NCBI RefSeq assembly: GCF_014196455.1
Contig: NZ_JACIDS010000004.1
Span: 62,001 to 126,000 of the forward strand
Direction: 5' to 3'
Origin: Kaistia hirudinis
GTDB taxonomy: Bacteria > Pseudomonadota > Alphaproteobacteria > Rhizobiales > Kaistiaceae
DNA: 64,000 nucleotides
Position 1 is the stretch's first letter. Each line of letters starts with the position of its first letter. The position numbers and the translations under genes were made by a program. Positions 35,170 to 43,931 of the stretch are shown in pieces. The notes beneath the pieces are model-generated. The model saw only the letters and a program-made list of their open reading frames with translations, did not search any database and was not told the DNA's origin.

Positions 35170-35220
35170 AATGCGCTACGAATCGATTAAACGACTGGAA
35201 TGTTTAATTTCTATGACCAA

Positions 35221-35269
35221 ACAAAACAGCTGCGGCGCGAACTGGCGATCTTGCCATTTCGCGCCGCAA
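35221..35269 (-). terminator. Intrinsic terminator of pgk
   Basis: Outer arms GCGGCGCGAA (35234-35243) / TTCGCGCCGC (35260-35269) and an inner TGGC/GCCA extension form a long hairpin; on the minus strand AGCTGTTTTGTTT follows. Confidence 0.78.
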
Positions 35270-35305
35270 CATTCTTCGTGAAGACGTGTGGGTCTAGGCG
35301 CGCGC

Positions 35306-36502
35306 TTACTTGCGCTTGAGCACCTCGACGCCCGGCAGCGCCTTGCCCTCGAGCCATTCGAGGAAGGCGCCTCCGGCGGTCGAGACATAGGTGAAGTCGT
35401 CCGCGACGCCGGCCTGGTTCAGCGCGGCAACCGTGTCGCCGCCGCCGGCCACGGAGAGCAGCGTTCCGGCCTTGGTGCGCTCGGCGGCATGGCGCGCTGC
35501 GGCGACCGTGCCCTTGTCGAACGGCGCCAGCTCGAACGCGCCGAGCGGGCCGTTCCAGACCAGCGTCGCCGCATCGTCGATCGCCGCGCGGATGCGCTCG
35601 ATCGACTGCGGGCCGACATCGAGGATCATGCCGTCGGCCGGGATCGCCTCGACGCTGTAGTTCTGGTTCGGGGCATTGGCCTCGAAGCGCCAGGCGACGG
35701 TGGCGTCGACCGGCAGGATGATCGCACAATTGGCCTCTTCGGCCTTGATCAGGATGGTGCGGGCCGTCTCGGCGAGGTCCTTCTCGCAGAGCGAGGCGCC
35801 GACATTGTAGCCCTCGGCGTTGAGGAACGTGTTCGCCATGCCGCCGCCAATGACGAGCGCATCGACCTTGGTGACGAGATTCTGCAGGAGGTCGATCTTC
35901 GACGACACCTTGGCGCCGCCGACGACGGAGATCACCGGCCGCTTCGGCGCCGTCAGCGCCCGGCTGAGCGCCTCGAGCTCGGCCTGCATCGAGCGGCCGG
36001 CATAAGCGGGGAGGATGTGCGCGATGCCCTCGGTCGAGGCGTGGGCGCGATGGGCGGCGGAGAAGGCGTCGTCGACATAGAGGTCGCCGAGCTCGGCGAG
36101 CGCGGAGACGAAGATCGGGTCGTTCTTCTCCTCGCCCTTGTGGAAGCGCGTGTTCTCGAGCAGCAGCACGTCGCCATTGCTCATCCGTGCGATGGCGGTC
36201 GCGGCGTCGTTGCCGATGCAGTCATCGGCGAAGGCCACGGCGTGGCCGAGCAGCTGCTCCAGCGGCGCGACGACCGGCGCCAGCGACATTTCCTTGACGC
36301 GCTCGCCCTTGGGACGGCCGAAATGGGCGAGCAGGATGACCTTGCCGCCCTTCTTGGAGATCTCCGTGATCGTCGGGAGGACGGCGCGGATGCGCGTGTC
36401 GTCGGTGACCTTGCCGTCCTTGGTCGGCACGTTCAAATCGACGCGGACGAGGACGCGCTTGCCCTTCACGTCGGCGGCGTCCAGCGTTCTGAATTCGGTC
36501 AT
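35306..36502 (-). CDS. pgk: Phosphoglycerate kinase
   Basis: A 398-residue two-domain cytoplasmic kinase converting 1,3-bisphosphoglycerate and ADP to 3-phosphoglycerate and ATP. Family signatures: [44 protein letters not shown] and the nucleotide-binding [12 protein letters not shown]. The ATG at 36502 (MTEFRTLDA) fits the family; a longer in-frame extension is Arg/Gly-rich and dismissed. It follows gap by about 100 bases, with a hairpin between them. Confidence 0.97.
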   Translation of the reverse strand: MTEFRTLDAADVKGKRVLVRVDLNVPTKDGKVTDDTRIRAVLPTITEISKKGGKVILLAHFGRPKGERVKEMSLAPVVAPLEQLLGHAVAFADDCIGNDAATAIARMSNGDVLLLENTRFHKGEEKNDPIFVSALAELGDLYVDDAFSAAHRAHASTEGIAHILPAYAGRSMQAELEALSRALTAPKRPVISVVGGAKVSSKIDLLQNLVTKVDALVIGGGMANTFLNAEGYNVGASLCEKDLAETARTILIKAEEANCAIILPVDATVAWRFEANAPNQNYSVEAIPADGMILDVGPQSIERIRAAIDDAATLVWNGPLGAFELAPFDKGTVAAARHAAERTKAGTLLSVAGGGDTVAALNQAGVADDFTYVSTAGGAFLEWLEGKALPGVEVLKRK

Positions 36503-36570
36503 CGCAACCCTTCCCGTCAGCTTGCCCGGGGAGCCGGCGGTGCAAGGTCCTGCGCCGCCGGTCCGCAATC

Positions 36571-36596
36571 GAAAGGACCCGGCGCGAAGCCGGGTC
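36571..36596 (-). terminator. Hairpin between gap and pgk
   Basis: An 8-bp stem GACCCGGC/GCCGGGTC (36576-36596) followed on the minus strand by CTTTC. It may terminate or attenuate gap transcripts while allowing some readthrough into pgk. Confidence 0.5.
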
Positions 36597-36603
36597 GTCG
36601 TCG

Positions 36604-37611
36604 TCAGATCGTCTTGGCGAGCGTGACCGCCATGTCGGCCATGCGGTTCGAGAAGCCCCACTCATTGTCGTACCAGGCCAGCACGCGGACGAAGGTGCCG
36701 TCGATGACCTTGGTCTGGTCGAGGTGGAACGTCGCCGAATGCGGGTCGTGGTTGAAGTCGTGCGAGACGTTCGGCTGGTCGGTGACGCCGAGGATGTTCT
36801 TGAGCGGGCCGGCGGCCGCCGCCTTCATCGCCTCGTTGATTTCTTCCTTGGTGGTGGCGCGCTTCGCCACCAGCTTGAAGTCGATCAGCGAGACATTGGG
36901 GGTCGGCACGCGGATCGAGGATCCGTCCAGCTTGCCCTTGAGCTCGGGGATCACCAGGCCGATCGCCTTGGCGGCGCCGGTCGAGGTCGGAATCGAGGAG
37001 AGCGCGGCGGCGCGGGCGCGGTAGAGGTCCTTGTGCATCGTGTCGAGCGTCGGCTGGTCGCCGGTGTAGGAATGCACCGTCGTCATGAAGCCGTGCTCGA
37101 TGCCGATCGTCTCGTGCAGGACCTTGGCGACCGGCGCGAGGCAGTTGGTCGTGCAGGAGCCGTTGGAGATGACGAGATGGTCCTTGGTCAGGCCGCCCTC
37201 GTTCACGCCCATCACGGCGGTGTAGTCGGCGCCGTCCGACGGGGCCGAGACGATGACGCGCTTGGCGCCGGCCGTCAGATGCGCCGCGGCCTTGTCGCGG
37301 GCGGTGAAGATGCCCGTGCATTCGAGCGCGATGTCGATGCCGAGTTCCTTGTGCGGCAGCGTCGACGGGTCCTTGATCGCGGTGACGCGGATCGGCTTGC
37401 CGTCGACGATGATGTTCTCGCCCTCGACAACGACGCTCTTCGGGAAGCGGCCATGCACCGAATCGAAGCGCAGCAGATGGGCGTTGGTCTCGACCGGGCC
37501 GAGATCGTTGACGGTCACGACTTCCACATCGGTCCGACCGTCTTCGACGATCGCGCGCAGAATATTGCGCCCGATCCGGCCAAACCCGTTGATTGCTACC
37601 CGCACCGCCAT
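36604..37611 (-). CDS. gap: Glyceraldehyde-3-phosphate dehydrogenase, type I
   Basis: A 335-residue NAD-dependent enzyme. The N-terminal [11 protein letters not shown] Rossmann motif, the catalytic [12 protein letters not shown] (Cys153) and the C-terminal [12 protein letters not shown] are intact. AAGGAG lies 7 bases before the ATG at 37611; the ATG one codon earlier is also possible. It lies in the minus-strand order tkt-gap-pgk-fba, giving the lower glycolysis / Calvin-type enzymes together. Confidence 0.97.
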   Translation of the reverse strand: MAVRVAINGFGRIGRNILRAIVEDGRTDVEVVTVNDLGPVETNAHLLRFDSVHGRFPKSVVVEGENIIVDGKPIRVTAIKDPSTLPHKELGIDIALECTGIFTARDKAAAHLTAGAKRVIVSAPSDGADYTAVMGVNEGGLTKDHLVISNGSCTTNCLAPVAKVLHETIGIEHGFMTTVHSYTGDQPTLDTMHKDLYRARAAALSSIPTSTGAAKAIGLVIPELKGKLDGSSIRVPTPNVSLIDFKLVAKRATTKEEINEAMKAAAAGPLKNILGVTDQPNVSHDFNHDPHSATFHLDQTKVIDGTFVRVLAWYDNEWGFSNRMADMAVTLAKTI

Positions 37612-37705
37612 CATCGATCTCCTTGTAGCGCCGGCCGGCGCCTTCTCTTGCCGCGTTTCTACCCGCGAACCGGGGCGGGCCGCCCCGGTGTGGTTGTCTC
37701 TAGTT

Positions 37706-39697
37706 TCAGACGTTCGACGTCAGTTTCGCAAGTGCAGCATCGGCTGCCGCGTCTGCCGTGATCCCGAAATAGGGATAGAGCGCCTCGATCGGCGCGCTCG
37801 CGCCGAAGGTCGACATGCCGATGAAGATGCCGTCCGTGCCGATGAAGCGGTCCCAGCCCTGGCGGATGGCCGCCTCGATCGCGACCTTGACCGGCGAGTC
37901 GCCGATGGTCTCGGCCTTGTAGGCCTCGTCCTGCTGCTCGAACAGCTCGAAGCAGGGCACGGACACGATCCGCGCCGTGCGTCCGGCCGCCTCGATCTTC
38001 GCCTTGGCATCGACCGCGATCGCGACCTCGGAGCCCGTCGCGAAGATCGTCACGTCGGCCTTGGCCGGGCCGTCGATCAGATAGGCGCCCTTGGCGGTCT
38101 TGTTCACGACGGAATGCTCGACGCGCAGCGTCGGCAGATTCTGGCGCGACAGAGCGAGCAGCGAGGGATGGTTCGTGCTCTCGAGCGCGATCTGCCAGGC
38201 CTCGGCCACTTCGACGGCGTCGGCGGGGCGGAAGACCAGGAGGTTCGGAATGGCGCGCAGCGCCGCCAGATGCTCCACCGGCTGGTGCGTCGGACCGTCC
38301 TCGCCGAGGCCGATCGAATCATGCGTCATCACATAGACGACATGCGCGCGCATCAGCGCCGACAGGCGGATCGCCGGGCGGGCATAATCGGAGAAGACGA
38401 GGAACGTGCCGCCATAGGGCAGGAAGCCGCCATGGAGCGCGATGCCGTTCATCGCCGCCGACATGCCGAATTCGCGGATGCCGTAGTGGATGTAGCGGCC
38501 GGAATAGTCATCCGGCGTCAGCGGCTGCTGCGACTTGCCGCGCGTCAGGTTGGAGCCGGTCAGGTCGGCGGAGCCGCCCACGAGTTCCGGCACGACCGTG
38601 GCCAGCATGTCGAGCGCCATCTCGGACGATTTGCGGCTCGCGACCTTGGGCTTCGAATCCGACAGGCCGCGCTTGTAGGCCTCCATGGCCGCTTCGAAAT
38701 TGCCCGGCAGGATCCGGTCGAAGCGGCGCTTGAACTCGGCCTTCTTGTCGTGATCGAGCGCGGCGAGGCGCTTCTCCCAGGCTTCGCGCGCGCCGACCCA
38801 CTGGCGTCCTGCCTCGTGCCAGCCGCCGGCCACGTCCTCGGGGATCTCGAACGGGGCATAGGGCCAGCCGAGCTTTTCGCGGGCGCCGGCGATCTCGGTC
38901 GCGCCGAGCGCGGAGCCGTGCGAGGCGTGGCTGTCGGCCTTGGTCGGTGCGCCATAGCCGATGATAGTGCGGCAGGCGATCATCGACGGCTTGTCGGACT
39001 TGCGCGCCCGCTCGATGGCGGCGGCGACCGCCTCCTGGTCGAAGCCGTCGACATGTTCCGCGTTCCAGCCGCTCGCCTTGAAGCGAGCGACCTGGTCGAT
39101 CGAGGTGGCGAGATCGGTATGGCCGTCGATCGTGATGCGGTTGTCGTCCCACAGCACGATCAGCTTGTTGAGCTTCAGATGGCCGGCGAGATCGATCGCC
39201 TCGTGGCTGACGCCTTCCATCAGGCAGCCGTCGCCGGCGATGACATAGGTGTGGTGGTCGACGATGTCGTTGCCGAACTCGGCGGCGAGCATGCGCTCGG
39301 CGAGCGCGAAGCCGACCGACATGGCAAGGCCCTGGCCGAGCGGGCCAGTGGTCGTCTCGACGCCGATCGTGTCGAAATTCTCCGGGTGGCCGGGCGTCTT
39401 GGAATGAAGCTGACGGAAGCGCTGGATCTCTTCCATGGAGACGACGTCGGAGCCGAGCAGGTTCAGCACCGAATAGAGCAGCATCGAGCCATGGCCGGCG
39501 GACAGGATGAACCGGTCGCGGTCGGGCCAGTGCGGCGCGTGCACGTCATATTTCACAAAGCGCGTGAAGAGGACCGTGGCGACATCGGCCATGCCCATCG
39601 GCATGCCCGGATGGCCCGACTTCGCCTTTTCCACCGCGTCCATGGCCAGAGCGCGGATCGCATTGGCCATGCGCTTCTTGAGTTCGGTTTCCGTCAT
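37706..39697 (-). CDS. tkt: Transketolase
   Basis: A 663-residue thiamine-diphosphate enzyme of the pentose phosphate pathway, moving two-carbon units between sugar phosphates. The N-terminal [30 protein letters not shown], the ThDP motif [13 protein letters not shown] followed by LWDDN, and the C-terminal-half [17 protein letters not shown] and [18 protein letters not shown] are intact. The length is typical. The start ATG at 39697 faces the DUF4164-zapA genes across a 289-bp divergent gap. A GC hairpin (37669-37689) after the stop may be its terminator. Confidence 0.97.
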   Translation of the reverse strand: MTETELKKRMANAIRALAMDAVEKAKSGHPGMPMGMADVATVLFTRFVKYDVHAPHWPDRDRFILSAGHGSMLLYSVLNLLGSDVVSMEEIQRFRQLHSKTPGHPENFDTIGVETTTGPLGQGLAMSVGFALAERMLAAEFGNDIVDHHTYVIAGDGCLMEGVSHEAIDLAGHLKLNKLIVLWDDNRITIDGHTDLATSIDQVARFKASGWNAEHVDGFDQEAVAAAIERARKSDKPSMIACRTIIGYGAPTKADSHASHGSALGATEIAGAREKLGWPYAPFEIPEDVAGGWHEAGRQWVGAREAWEKRLAALDHDKKAEFKRRFDRILPGNFEAAMEAYKRGLSDSKPKVASRKSSEMALDMLATVVPELVGGSADLTGSNLTRGKSQQPLTPDDYSGRYIHYGIREFGMSAAMNGIALHGGFLPYGGTFLVFSDYARPAIRLSALMRAHVVYVMTHDSIGLGEDGPTHQPVEHLAALRAIPNLLVFRPADAVEVAEAWQIALESTNHPSLLALSRQNLPTLRVEHSVVNKTAKGAYLIDGPAKADVTIFATGSEVAIAVDAKAKIEAAGRTARIVSVPCFELFEQQDEAYKAETIGDSPVKVAIEAAIRQGWDRFIGTDGIFIGMSTFGASAPIEALYPYFGITADAAADAALAKLTSNV

Positions 39698-39986
39698 GGG
39701 GTCGCTTCTTCGCTAGAGGCCGGAACCGCCGCAGTAGCCGCTACCAGCCGTTTCGGTTTCTGGAACGACGCCCGGCGGATGCAGGGTCGCCGGGGAGAAG
39801 TCGGAGCGACAAATAACAGTTCAGGGCACCTAGTCAATCGCGGCACGGCCCGCGGGTCGGCCCCGATTGCCGCGATCGGCCGGCCGCCGCGCGCCGATTG
39901 ACGGCGTGTCGGCCCCCCGCCTAATCTCCGCGCCAGAAATCCGCGCCATATCCCGCGCGGCAGGGAATCGGAGCAACCAGCCAAAG

Positions 39987-40271
39987 ATGTCGCCCGCCTC
40001 GCCCATCGACCGGGCCGTGCGCCGCCTGCAGGCGGCCCTCGACGCGCTGGAGGGGCTGGTGGACGAGCGTCTCGCCGCCGAGGCCAAGCTCGGCGAGCTG
40101 GAAGGCGAGCTGCAGCGCATCGGCCTCGACCGCTCCCGCCTCGCCCAGTCGGTCGATGCCGCGGAATCGCGGGCCGAGCGGCTCGAATCGGCCAATCAGG
40201 AAGTGTCGCGCCGCCTCGTCGCGGCGATGGAGACCATTCGCGCCGTGATCGGCCGTGGCAGCAAGGGCTAA
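39987..40271 (+). CDS. DUF4164 coiled-coil protein upstream of zapA
   Basis: A 94-residue helical protein with an almost continuous coiled coil from DRAVRRLQAALDALEGLVDE to ERLESANQEVSRR, matching DUF4164. It lies 6 bases before zapA, an arrangement conserved in alphaproteobacteria. ZapB-like coiled-coil partners of ZapA exist in enterics; whether this protein plays that part is inference. The ATG at 39987 is supported by the coiled-coil boundary; no strong ribosome-binding site is seen. Confidence 0.75.
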   Translation: MSPASPIDRAVRRLQAALDALEGLVDERLAAEAKLGELEGELQRIGLDRSRLAQSVDAAESRAERLESANQEVSRRLVAAMETIRAVIGRGSKG

Positions 40272-40277
40272 CGGGCG

Positions 40278-40643
40278 ATGGCGCAGGTCAACATCACCAT
40301 CAACGGCAAGGTCTACCGGATGGCCTGCGACGACGGGCAGGAGGCGCATCTCGAATCGCTCGCCGCCCGTCTCAACGAGATCATCGAGCAGCTCCGCGGC
40401 TCGTTTGGCGAGATCGGCGACCAGCGCCTGATCGTCATGTCCGCGCTGACCATGGGCGACGAACTCGCCGAGGCGCATCGGCGCATCCGCCGCCTCGAGA
40501 CCGAGATCGCGGGCATCAACGAGACCAAATCGGCCGTGATCGCCCGTTTCGAGGAGGCGGAGGCGGGCTTTGCCCGGGCCATCGACCATGTCGCCGGCCG
40601 CATCGAGGGCATGACGCAGAAGCTGCGCGACGGCGGCGGCTGA
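40278..40643 (+). CDS. zapA: Cell division protein ZapA
   Basis: A 121-residue FtsZ-ring stabiliser. The N-terminal globular domain is VNITINGKVYRMACDDGQEAHLESLAARL, followed by a helix and coiled coil (HRRIRRLETEIAGIN) used for tetramer formation. The family tag DDGQEAHL is clear. It is translated in close succession with the DUF4164 gene (6-bp gap) and precedes the 6S RNA gene. Confidence 0.93.
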   Translation: MAQVNITINGKVYRMACDDGQEAHLESLAARLNEIIEQLRGSFGEIGDQRLIVMSALTMGDELAEAHRRIRRLETEIAGINETKSAVIARFEEAEAGFARAIDHVAGRIEGMTQKLRDGGG

Positions 40644-40654
40644 CGCACTGCCAC

Positions 40655-40683
40655 TGGCTTCCGTGTCCTTCGTCGCCTATATT
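40655..40683 (+). promoter_or_regulatory. Candidate promoter of the 6S RNA gene
   Basis: TGGCTT (40655-40660), 17-bp spacer, TATATT (40678-40683). It would start a transcript near 40690, just where the closing stem of the predicted 6S RNA begins. Confidence 0.45.
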
Positions 40684-40689
40684 CCGTTT

Positions 40690-40862
40690 CGGCGACACTG
40701 CGCGGCCCGACAGGATCATCAAATTCCCCGGGGCCTTATCGATCCAAACGGGAGCTGTCCCTGTCCGAGCCCCTGGGCTTGGGTACACGGCGCCCACCTA
40801 CGCTGTAGGTTCCCGGGATCGATATATCCATCGGCCCATCGTGGTTCGCCACTTCCCCCTTC
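40690..40862 (+). ncRNA. ssrS: 6S RNA
   Basis: The gap between zapA and the 5-formyl-THF cyclo-ligase gene holds 6S RNA across proteobacteria. Here it folds as a long rod: GGCGA near 40691 can pair with TTCGCC (40855-40860), and TATCGATCC (40737-40745) pairs perfectly with GGATCGATA (40816-40824), enclosing the GGGAGCTGTCCC/GCCCCTGGGC region and a terminal ACCTAC-GCT-GTAGGT hairpin. 6S RNA mimics an open promoter and sequesters sigma-70 RNA polymerase in stationary phase. The ends are estimated to about 10-15 bases. Confidence 0.75.
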
Positions 40863-40876
40863 CACCCGCCGCGAGC

Positions 40877-41455
40877 ATGTCCGACGTGAAGGCTGATCAA
40901 CGCGCCGCCGCGCTTGCCCGTCGCGATGCGCTGTCTGAGCATTATCGCGCTGAAGCGTCGTCGAATGCCGCGGCGCTGGCCGAGCCGCTGCTGGCCCGTC
41001 TCGCGCCATCCGTTGTGTCCGGCTATTGGCCGATCCGCTCCGAGGCCGATCCGCGTCCGCTGCTGGCGGCGGCCCGGCTCGTCGGTGCCGCGATCGCGCT
41101 GCCCTTCCTCGCCGATGCCATCACGATGCGGTTCCGACAGTTCGAGCACGATGCGCGGCTGGTGCCGGCCGGCTTCGGCACCTATGGCCCGCCCGAAACG
41201 GCGGCCGAGGTCGTTCCCGATCTCCTGATCGTGCCGCTCGCCGCCTTCGACCGGGCGCTCAACCGGATCGGCTATGGCAAGGGCCATTTCGACCGTGCCA
41301 TTGCGCGGCTGATCGAGGCTGGGCGGCGTCCCGTGCTGCTCGGCCTTGCCTTCGCCGTGCAGGAGGTCGAAAAGATAGCGGCGGAGCCGCACGATATCCC
41401 GCTCGACTTCCTCGTGACCGAGCGGGAGCTGATGGCGGCTCCTCCGCACGCCTGA
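40877..41455 (+). CDS. 5-formyltetrahydrofolate cyclo-ligase
   Basis: A 192-residue cytoplasmic enzyme converting 5-formyl-THF to 5,10-methenyl-THF with ATP. The conserved IGYGKGHFDRAIA (family G-x-G-x-G-[YF]-[YF]-D-R) and PLAAFD in the second half identify it, with YWPIRSE near the N-terminus. The ATG at 40877 (MSDVKADQ) lies just after the 6S RNA; co-transcription with 6S RNA is known in other bacteria. Confidence 0.9.
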   Translation: MSDVKADQRAAALARRDALSEHYRAEASSNAAALAEPLLARLAPSVVSGYWPIRSEADPRPLLAAARLVGAAIALPFLADAITMRFRQFEHDARLVPAGFGTYGPPETAAEVVPDLLIVPLAAFDRALNRIGYGKGHFDRAIARLIEAGRRPVLLGLAFAVQEVEKIAAEPHDIPLDFLVTERELMAAPPHA

Positions 41456-41469
41456 TTCCGGAGCTTTCC

Positions 41470-42291
41470 TTGCGCCTCTTGTTCCTCGGAGATGTCGTCG
41501 GCCGCAGCGGCCGCGCCGCCGTCGTCAATCGCCTGCCCGGCCTCGTCGAGCGCTTCGGCCTCGATTTCGTGGTGGTGAATGGCGAGAACTCGGCGGGCGG
41601 TTTCGGCCTCACCGAGGAAATTCTCACGGATCTCCTCGATGCCGGCGCCGATGTCGTGACGACCGGCAACCATGCCTTCGACCAGCGCGAGGCGCTCGTT
41701 TTTGCCGAGCGGCAGCCCCGCTTCCTGCGCCCGGCCAATTTTCCCTCCGGCACACCCGGACGCGGCGCCAATCTTTATCCGGCGCGCAACGGCGCCCGCA
41801 TTCTCGTCGTCAACGTCATGGGCCGCGTCTTCATGGATGCGCTCGACGATCCGTTCGCGGCGGTGGAGCGCGAGGTCGCTGCCTGCCCGCTCGGCGAGCA
41901 GGCGGATGCGATCATCGTCGATTTCCACGCCGAGGCGACCAGCGAGAAGCAGGCCGTCGCGCATTTCCTCGACGGCCGCGTGACCCTGGTCGTCGGCACG
42001 CATACGCATGTCCCGACCTCCGACCATCGCGTCCTGCCCGGCGGCACGGCTTACCAGTCCGATGCCGGCATGTGCGGCGATTACGATTCCGTGCTCGGCA
42101 TGGAGAAGGACGAGCCGGTACGCCGCTTCCTGACCAAGATTCCGTCGGGACGCTTCAGCCCGGCGGGCGGCGAGGCGACGCTTTGCGGCATCGCGGTCGA
42201 GGTCGACGAGAGCTCGGGGCTCGCGGTCGCGGTGGCGCCGCTTTCGATCGGCGGCGTGCTCGAGGAGCGGTTGCCGCCCTTCTGGGCTTGA
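41470..42291 (+). CDS. YmdB family metallophosphoesterase
   Basis: A 273-residue dinuclear-metal phosphoesterase of the TIGR00282/YmdB group. All blocks are present: FLGDVVGRSGR, VVNGENSAGGFGLT, TTGNHAFDQREA and GTHTHVPTSDHRVLPGGTAY. The Bacillus homologue cleaves 2',3'-cyclic nucleotides. The start is a TTG at 41470 with GGAG ten bases upstream; no ATG exists at the family N-terminus, which begins directly with MRLLFLGD. It is 14 bases after the cyclo-ligase gene, likely an operon. Confidence 0.88.
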   Translation: MRLLFLGDVVGRSGRAAVVNRLPGLVERFGLDFVVVNGENSAGGFGLTEEILTDLLDAGADVVTTGNHAFDQREALVFAERQPRFLRPANFPSGTPGRGANLYPARNGARILVVNVMGRVFMDALDDPFAAVEREVAACPLGEQADAIIVDFHAEATSEKQAVAHFLDGRVTLVVGTHTHVPTSDHRVLPGGTAYQSDAGMCGDYDSVLGMEKDEPVRRFLTKIPSGRFSPAGGEATLCGIAVEVDESSGLAVAVAPLSIGGVLEERLPPFWA

Positions 42292-42401
42292 GAATGCGGG
42301 GTTGACGCGAGGGCGCCTTCCATGCTCGGAGAAGCGCCCAATCCCCGATCAGCATCGCGTCCCGCGTATTATCGCGCAGCAGGGCGCCGAGGAGTTAAGG
42401 C

Positions 42402-43190
42402 ATGGCCCGCTCGGCCCTCTTGAACGTCATGGTCGCCGCCGTCATGAAGGCGGGCCGCACGCTCGCCCGTGATTTCGGCGAGGTCGAGAATCTCCAGGTC
42501 TCCGTGAAGGGCCCCGGCGATTTCGTTTCGGCCGCCGACAAGAAGGCCGAGAAGACTCTGATCGAGGAATTGTCGCGGGCGCGGCCGGGCTATGGCTTCC
42601 TCGCCGAGGAATCGGCGGTGATCGAGGGCACGGACCAGTCGCATCGCTGGATCATCGATCCGCTCGACGGTACGACCAATTTCCTGCACGGCATCCCGAT
42701 CTTCGGCATCTCGGTGGCGCTGGAGCGCGACGGCCAGATCGTCGCCGGCGTGATCTTCAACCCGGTGATGAACGAGCTCTATGTCGCGGAGCGCGGCGGC
42801 GGCGCCTTCATGAACGACCGGCGGATGCGCGTCGCGACGCGCAACTCGCTCGCCGACAGCGTGATCGCGACCGGCATCCCCCATCTCGGCCGTCCGGGCC
42901 ATCCCGCCTATCTCAAGAAGCTCGAGCGCGTCATGCTCGAAGTCGCGGGCGTGCGGCGCAACGGCGCTGCCGCGCTCGATCTCGCCTGGGTCGCGTCCGG
43001 CCGCTTCGACGGCTATTTCGAATCCGACATCCATCCCTGGGACATGGCGGCGGGCCTCCTGCTCGTGCGCGAGGCCGGCGGCTTCGTCTCGGATATGGCG
43101 GGCGGCGACCGCATGCTGGAGACCGGCAGCATCTGCGTCGGCAACGAGTCGATCCATCGCCGGCTGCTCGCAACGCTCAACAAGGCCTGA
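42402..43190 (+). CDS. suhB: Inositol monophosphatase family protein
   Basis: A 262-residue Mg2+-dependent phosphatase. Metal-binding motifs FLAEES, WIIDPLDGTTNFLHG and, near the end, HPWDMAAGLLLVREAGG match SuhB/IMPase. In E. coli SuhB also acts in rRNA antitermination; here it may simply dephosphorylate inositol or sugar phosphates. The ATG at 42402 follows GAGGAG. A hairpin precedes it near 42313-42340. Confidence 0.92.
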   Translation: MARSALLNVMVAAVMKAGRTLARDFGEVENLQVSVKGPGDFVSAADKKAEKTLIEELSRARPGYGFLAEESAVIEGTDQSHRWIIDPLDGTTNFLHGIPIFGISVALERDGQIVAGVIFNPVMNELYVAERGGGAFMNDRRMRVATRNSLADSVIATGIPHLGRPGHPAYLKKLERVMLEVAGVRRNGAAALDLAWVASGRFDGYFESDIHPWDMAAGLLLVREAGGFVSDMAGGDRMLETGSICVGNESIHRRLLATLNKA

Positions 43191-43259
43191 TCCCGGCGGC
43201 GGCGTCCCGTTTTCGCCACAAGGGTCCGGTGCAATCCCCGCGAAGGTGAAGAGCGGCCC

Positions 43260-43931
43260 ATGGCGAAGAAGAAAAAAGCGGTACAGGAACCGATGTTCGC
43301 GAGGCTCTGCCTGGTCACGCCGGCAGAGTTCGAAGCCGCGCATTTTGCGCCTGTGCTCGACGCGACGCTGCGATCGGGCGACGTCGCCTCGCTGATCCTC
43401 GACCTCGCACATCTCGATCCGGACGCCGCCTTGTCCGCGGCGGAGCGGCTCGTTCCGATCGCGCAGGCCAATGGCGTGGCGGCGATCATCGCCGGCGATT
43501 GGTCTCTCGTTCAGGCGAGCGGCGCGGATGGCGTCCATGTGGCGGCCGGCCAGGCGGAACTGCGCCGGGCCGTCGACACCTTCCATCCCGACCGGATCGT
43601 CGGCGGTGGCGGTCTCAAGACGCGGCATGACGCGATGCTCGCCGGCGAAACCGACTGCGACTATCTTTTCTTCGGCCGACTCGATGGCGATACGGCGGAC
43701 GAGATCTTCGACAAGGCGCTCGACATGGCGGCCTGGTGGTCGGTCGTGTTCGAGATCCCGGCCATGGTGATGGGTGGCAGGGCGCTCGGATCGGTCATCG
43801 AGGCCGTCGATGCGCGGGTCGAATTCGTCGTGCTGCGCGACGCGGTCTGGCTGCACCCCGAAGGTCCCTCGGCCGCCGTCGCCGAAGCGAACCGGCTGAT
43901 CGCCGCCCGGCAGATGGAGGCGGCGCCGTGA
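43260..43931 (+). CDS. Divergent thiamine-phosphate-synthase-like (ThiE fold) protein
   Basis: A 223-residue TIM-barrel protein resembling ThiE: ARLCLVTP at the start, then GADGVHVAAGQAELR where ThiE has GADGVHLGQ. Other catalytic segments differ: IVGGGGLKTRHDAM replaces the GxSxH block and YLFFGRLDGDT replaces the GPxFxTxTK block, so thiamine synthase activity is doubtful. Rhizobia carry such a paralogue beside suhB. The start ATG at 43260 is followed by a Lys-rich leader. The stop overlaps the GTG of the SEL1 gene by 4 bp. Confidence 0.7.
   Translation: MAKKKKAVQEPMFARLCLVTPAEFEAAHFAPVLDATLRSGDVASLILDLAHLDPDAALSAAERLVPIAQANGVAAIIAGDWSLVQASGADGVHVAAGQAELRRAVDTFHPDRIVGGGGLKTRHDAMLAGETDCDYLFFGRLDGDTADEIFDKALDMAAWWSVVFEIPAMVMGGRALGSVIEAVDARVEFVVLRDAVWLHPEGPSAAVAEANRLIAARQMEAAP

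Noticed and set aside
37669-37689. Strong terminator after tkt
   Set aside because: A good GC stem exists but no T run follows on the minus strand; kept only as a remark.
42292-42401. suhB-type regulatory RNA before suhB
   Set aside because: A hairpin is present (42313-42340) but the conserved features of the rhizobial suhB RNA motif are not evident.
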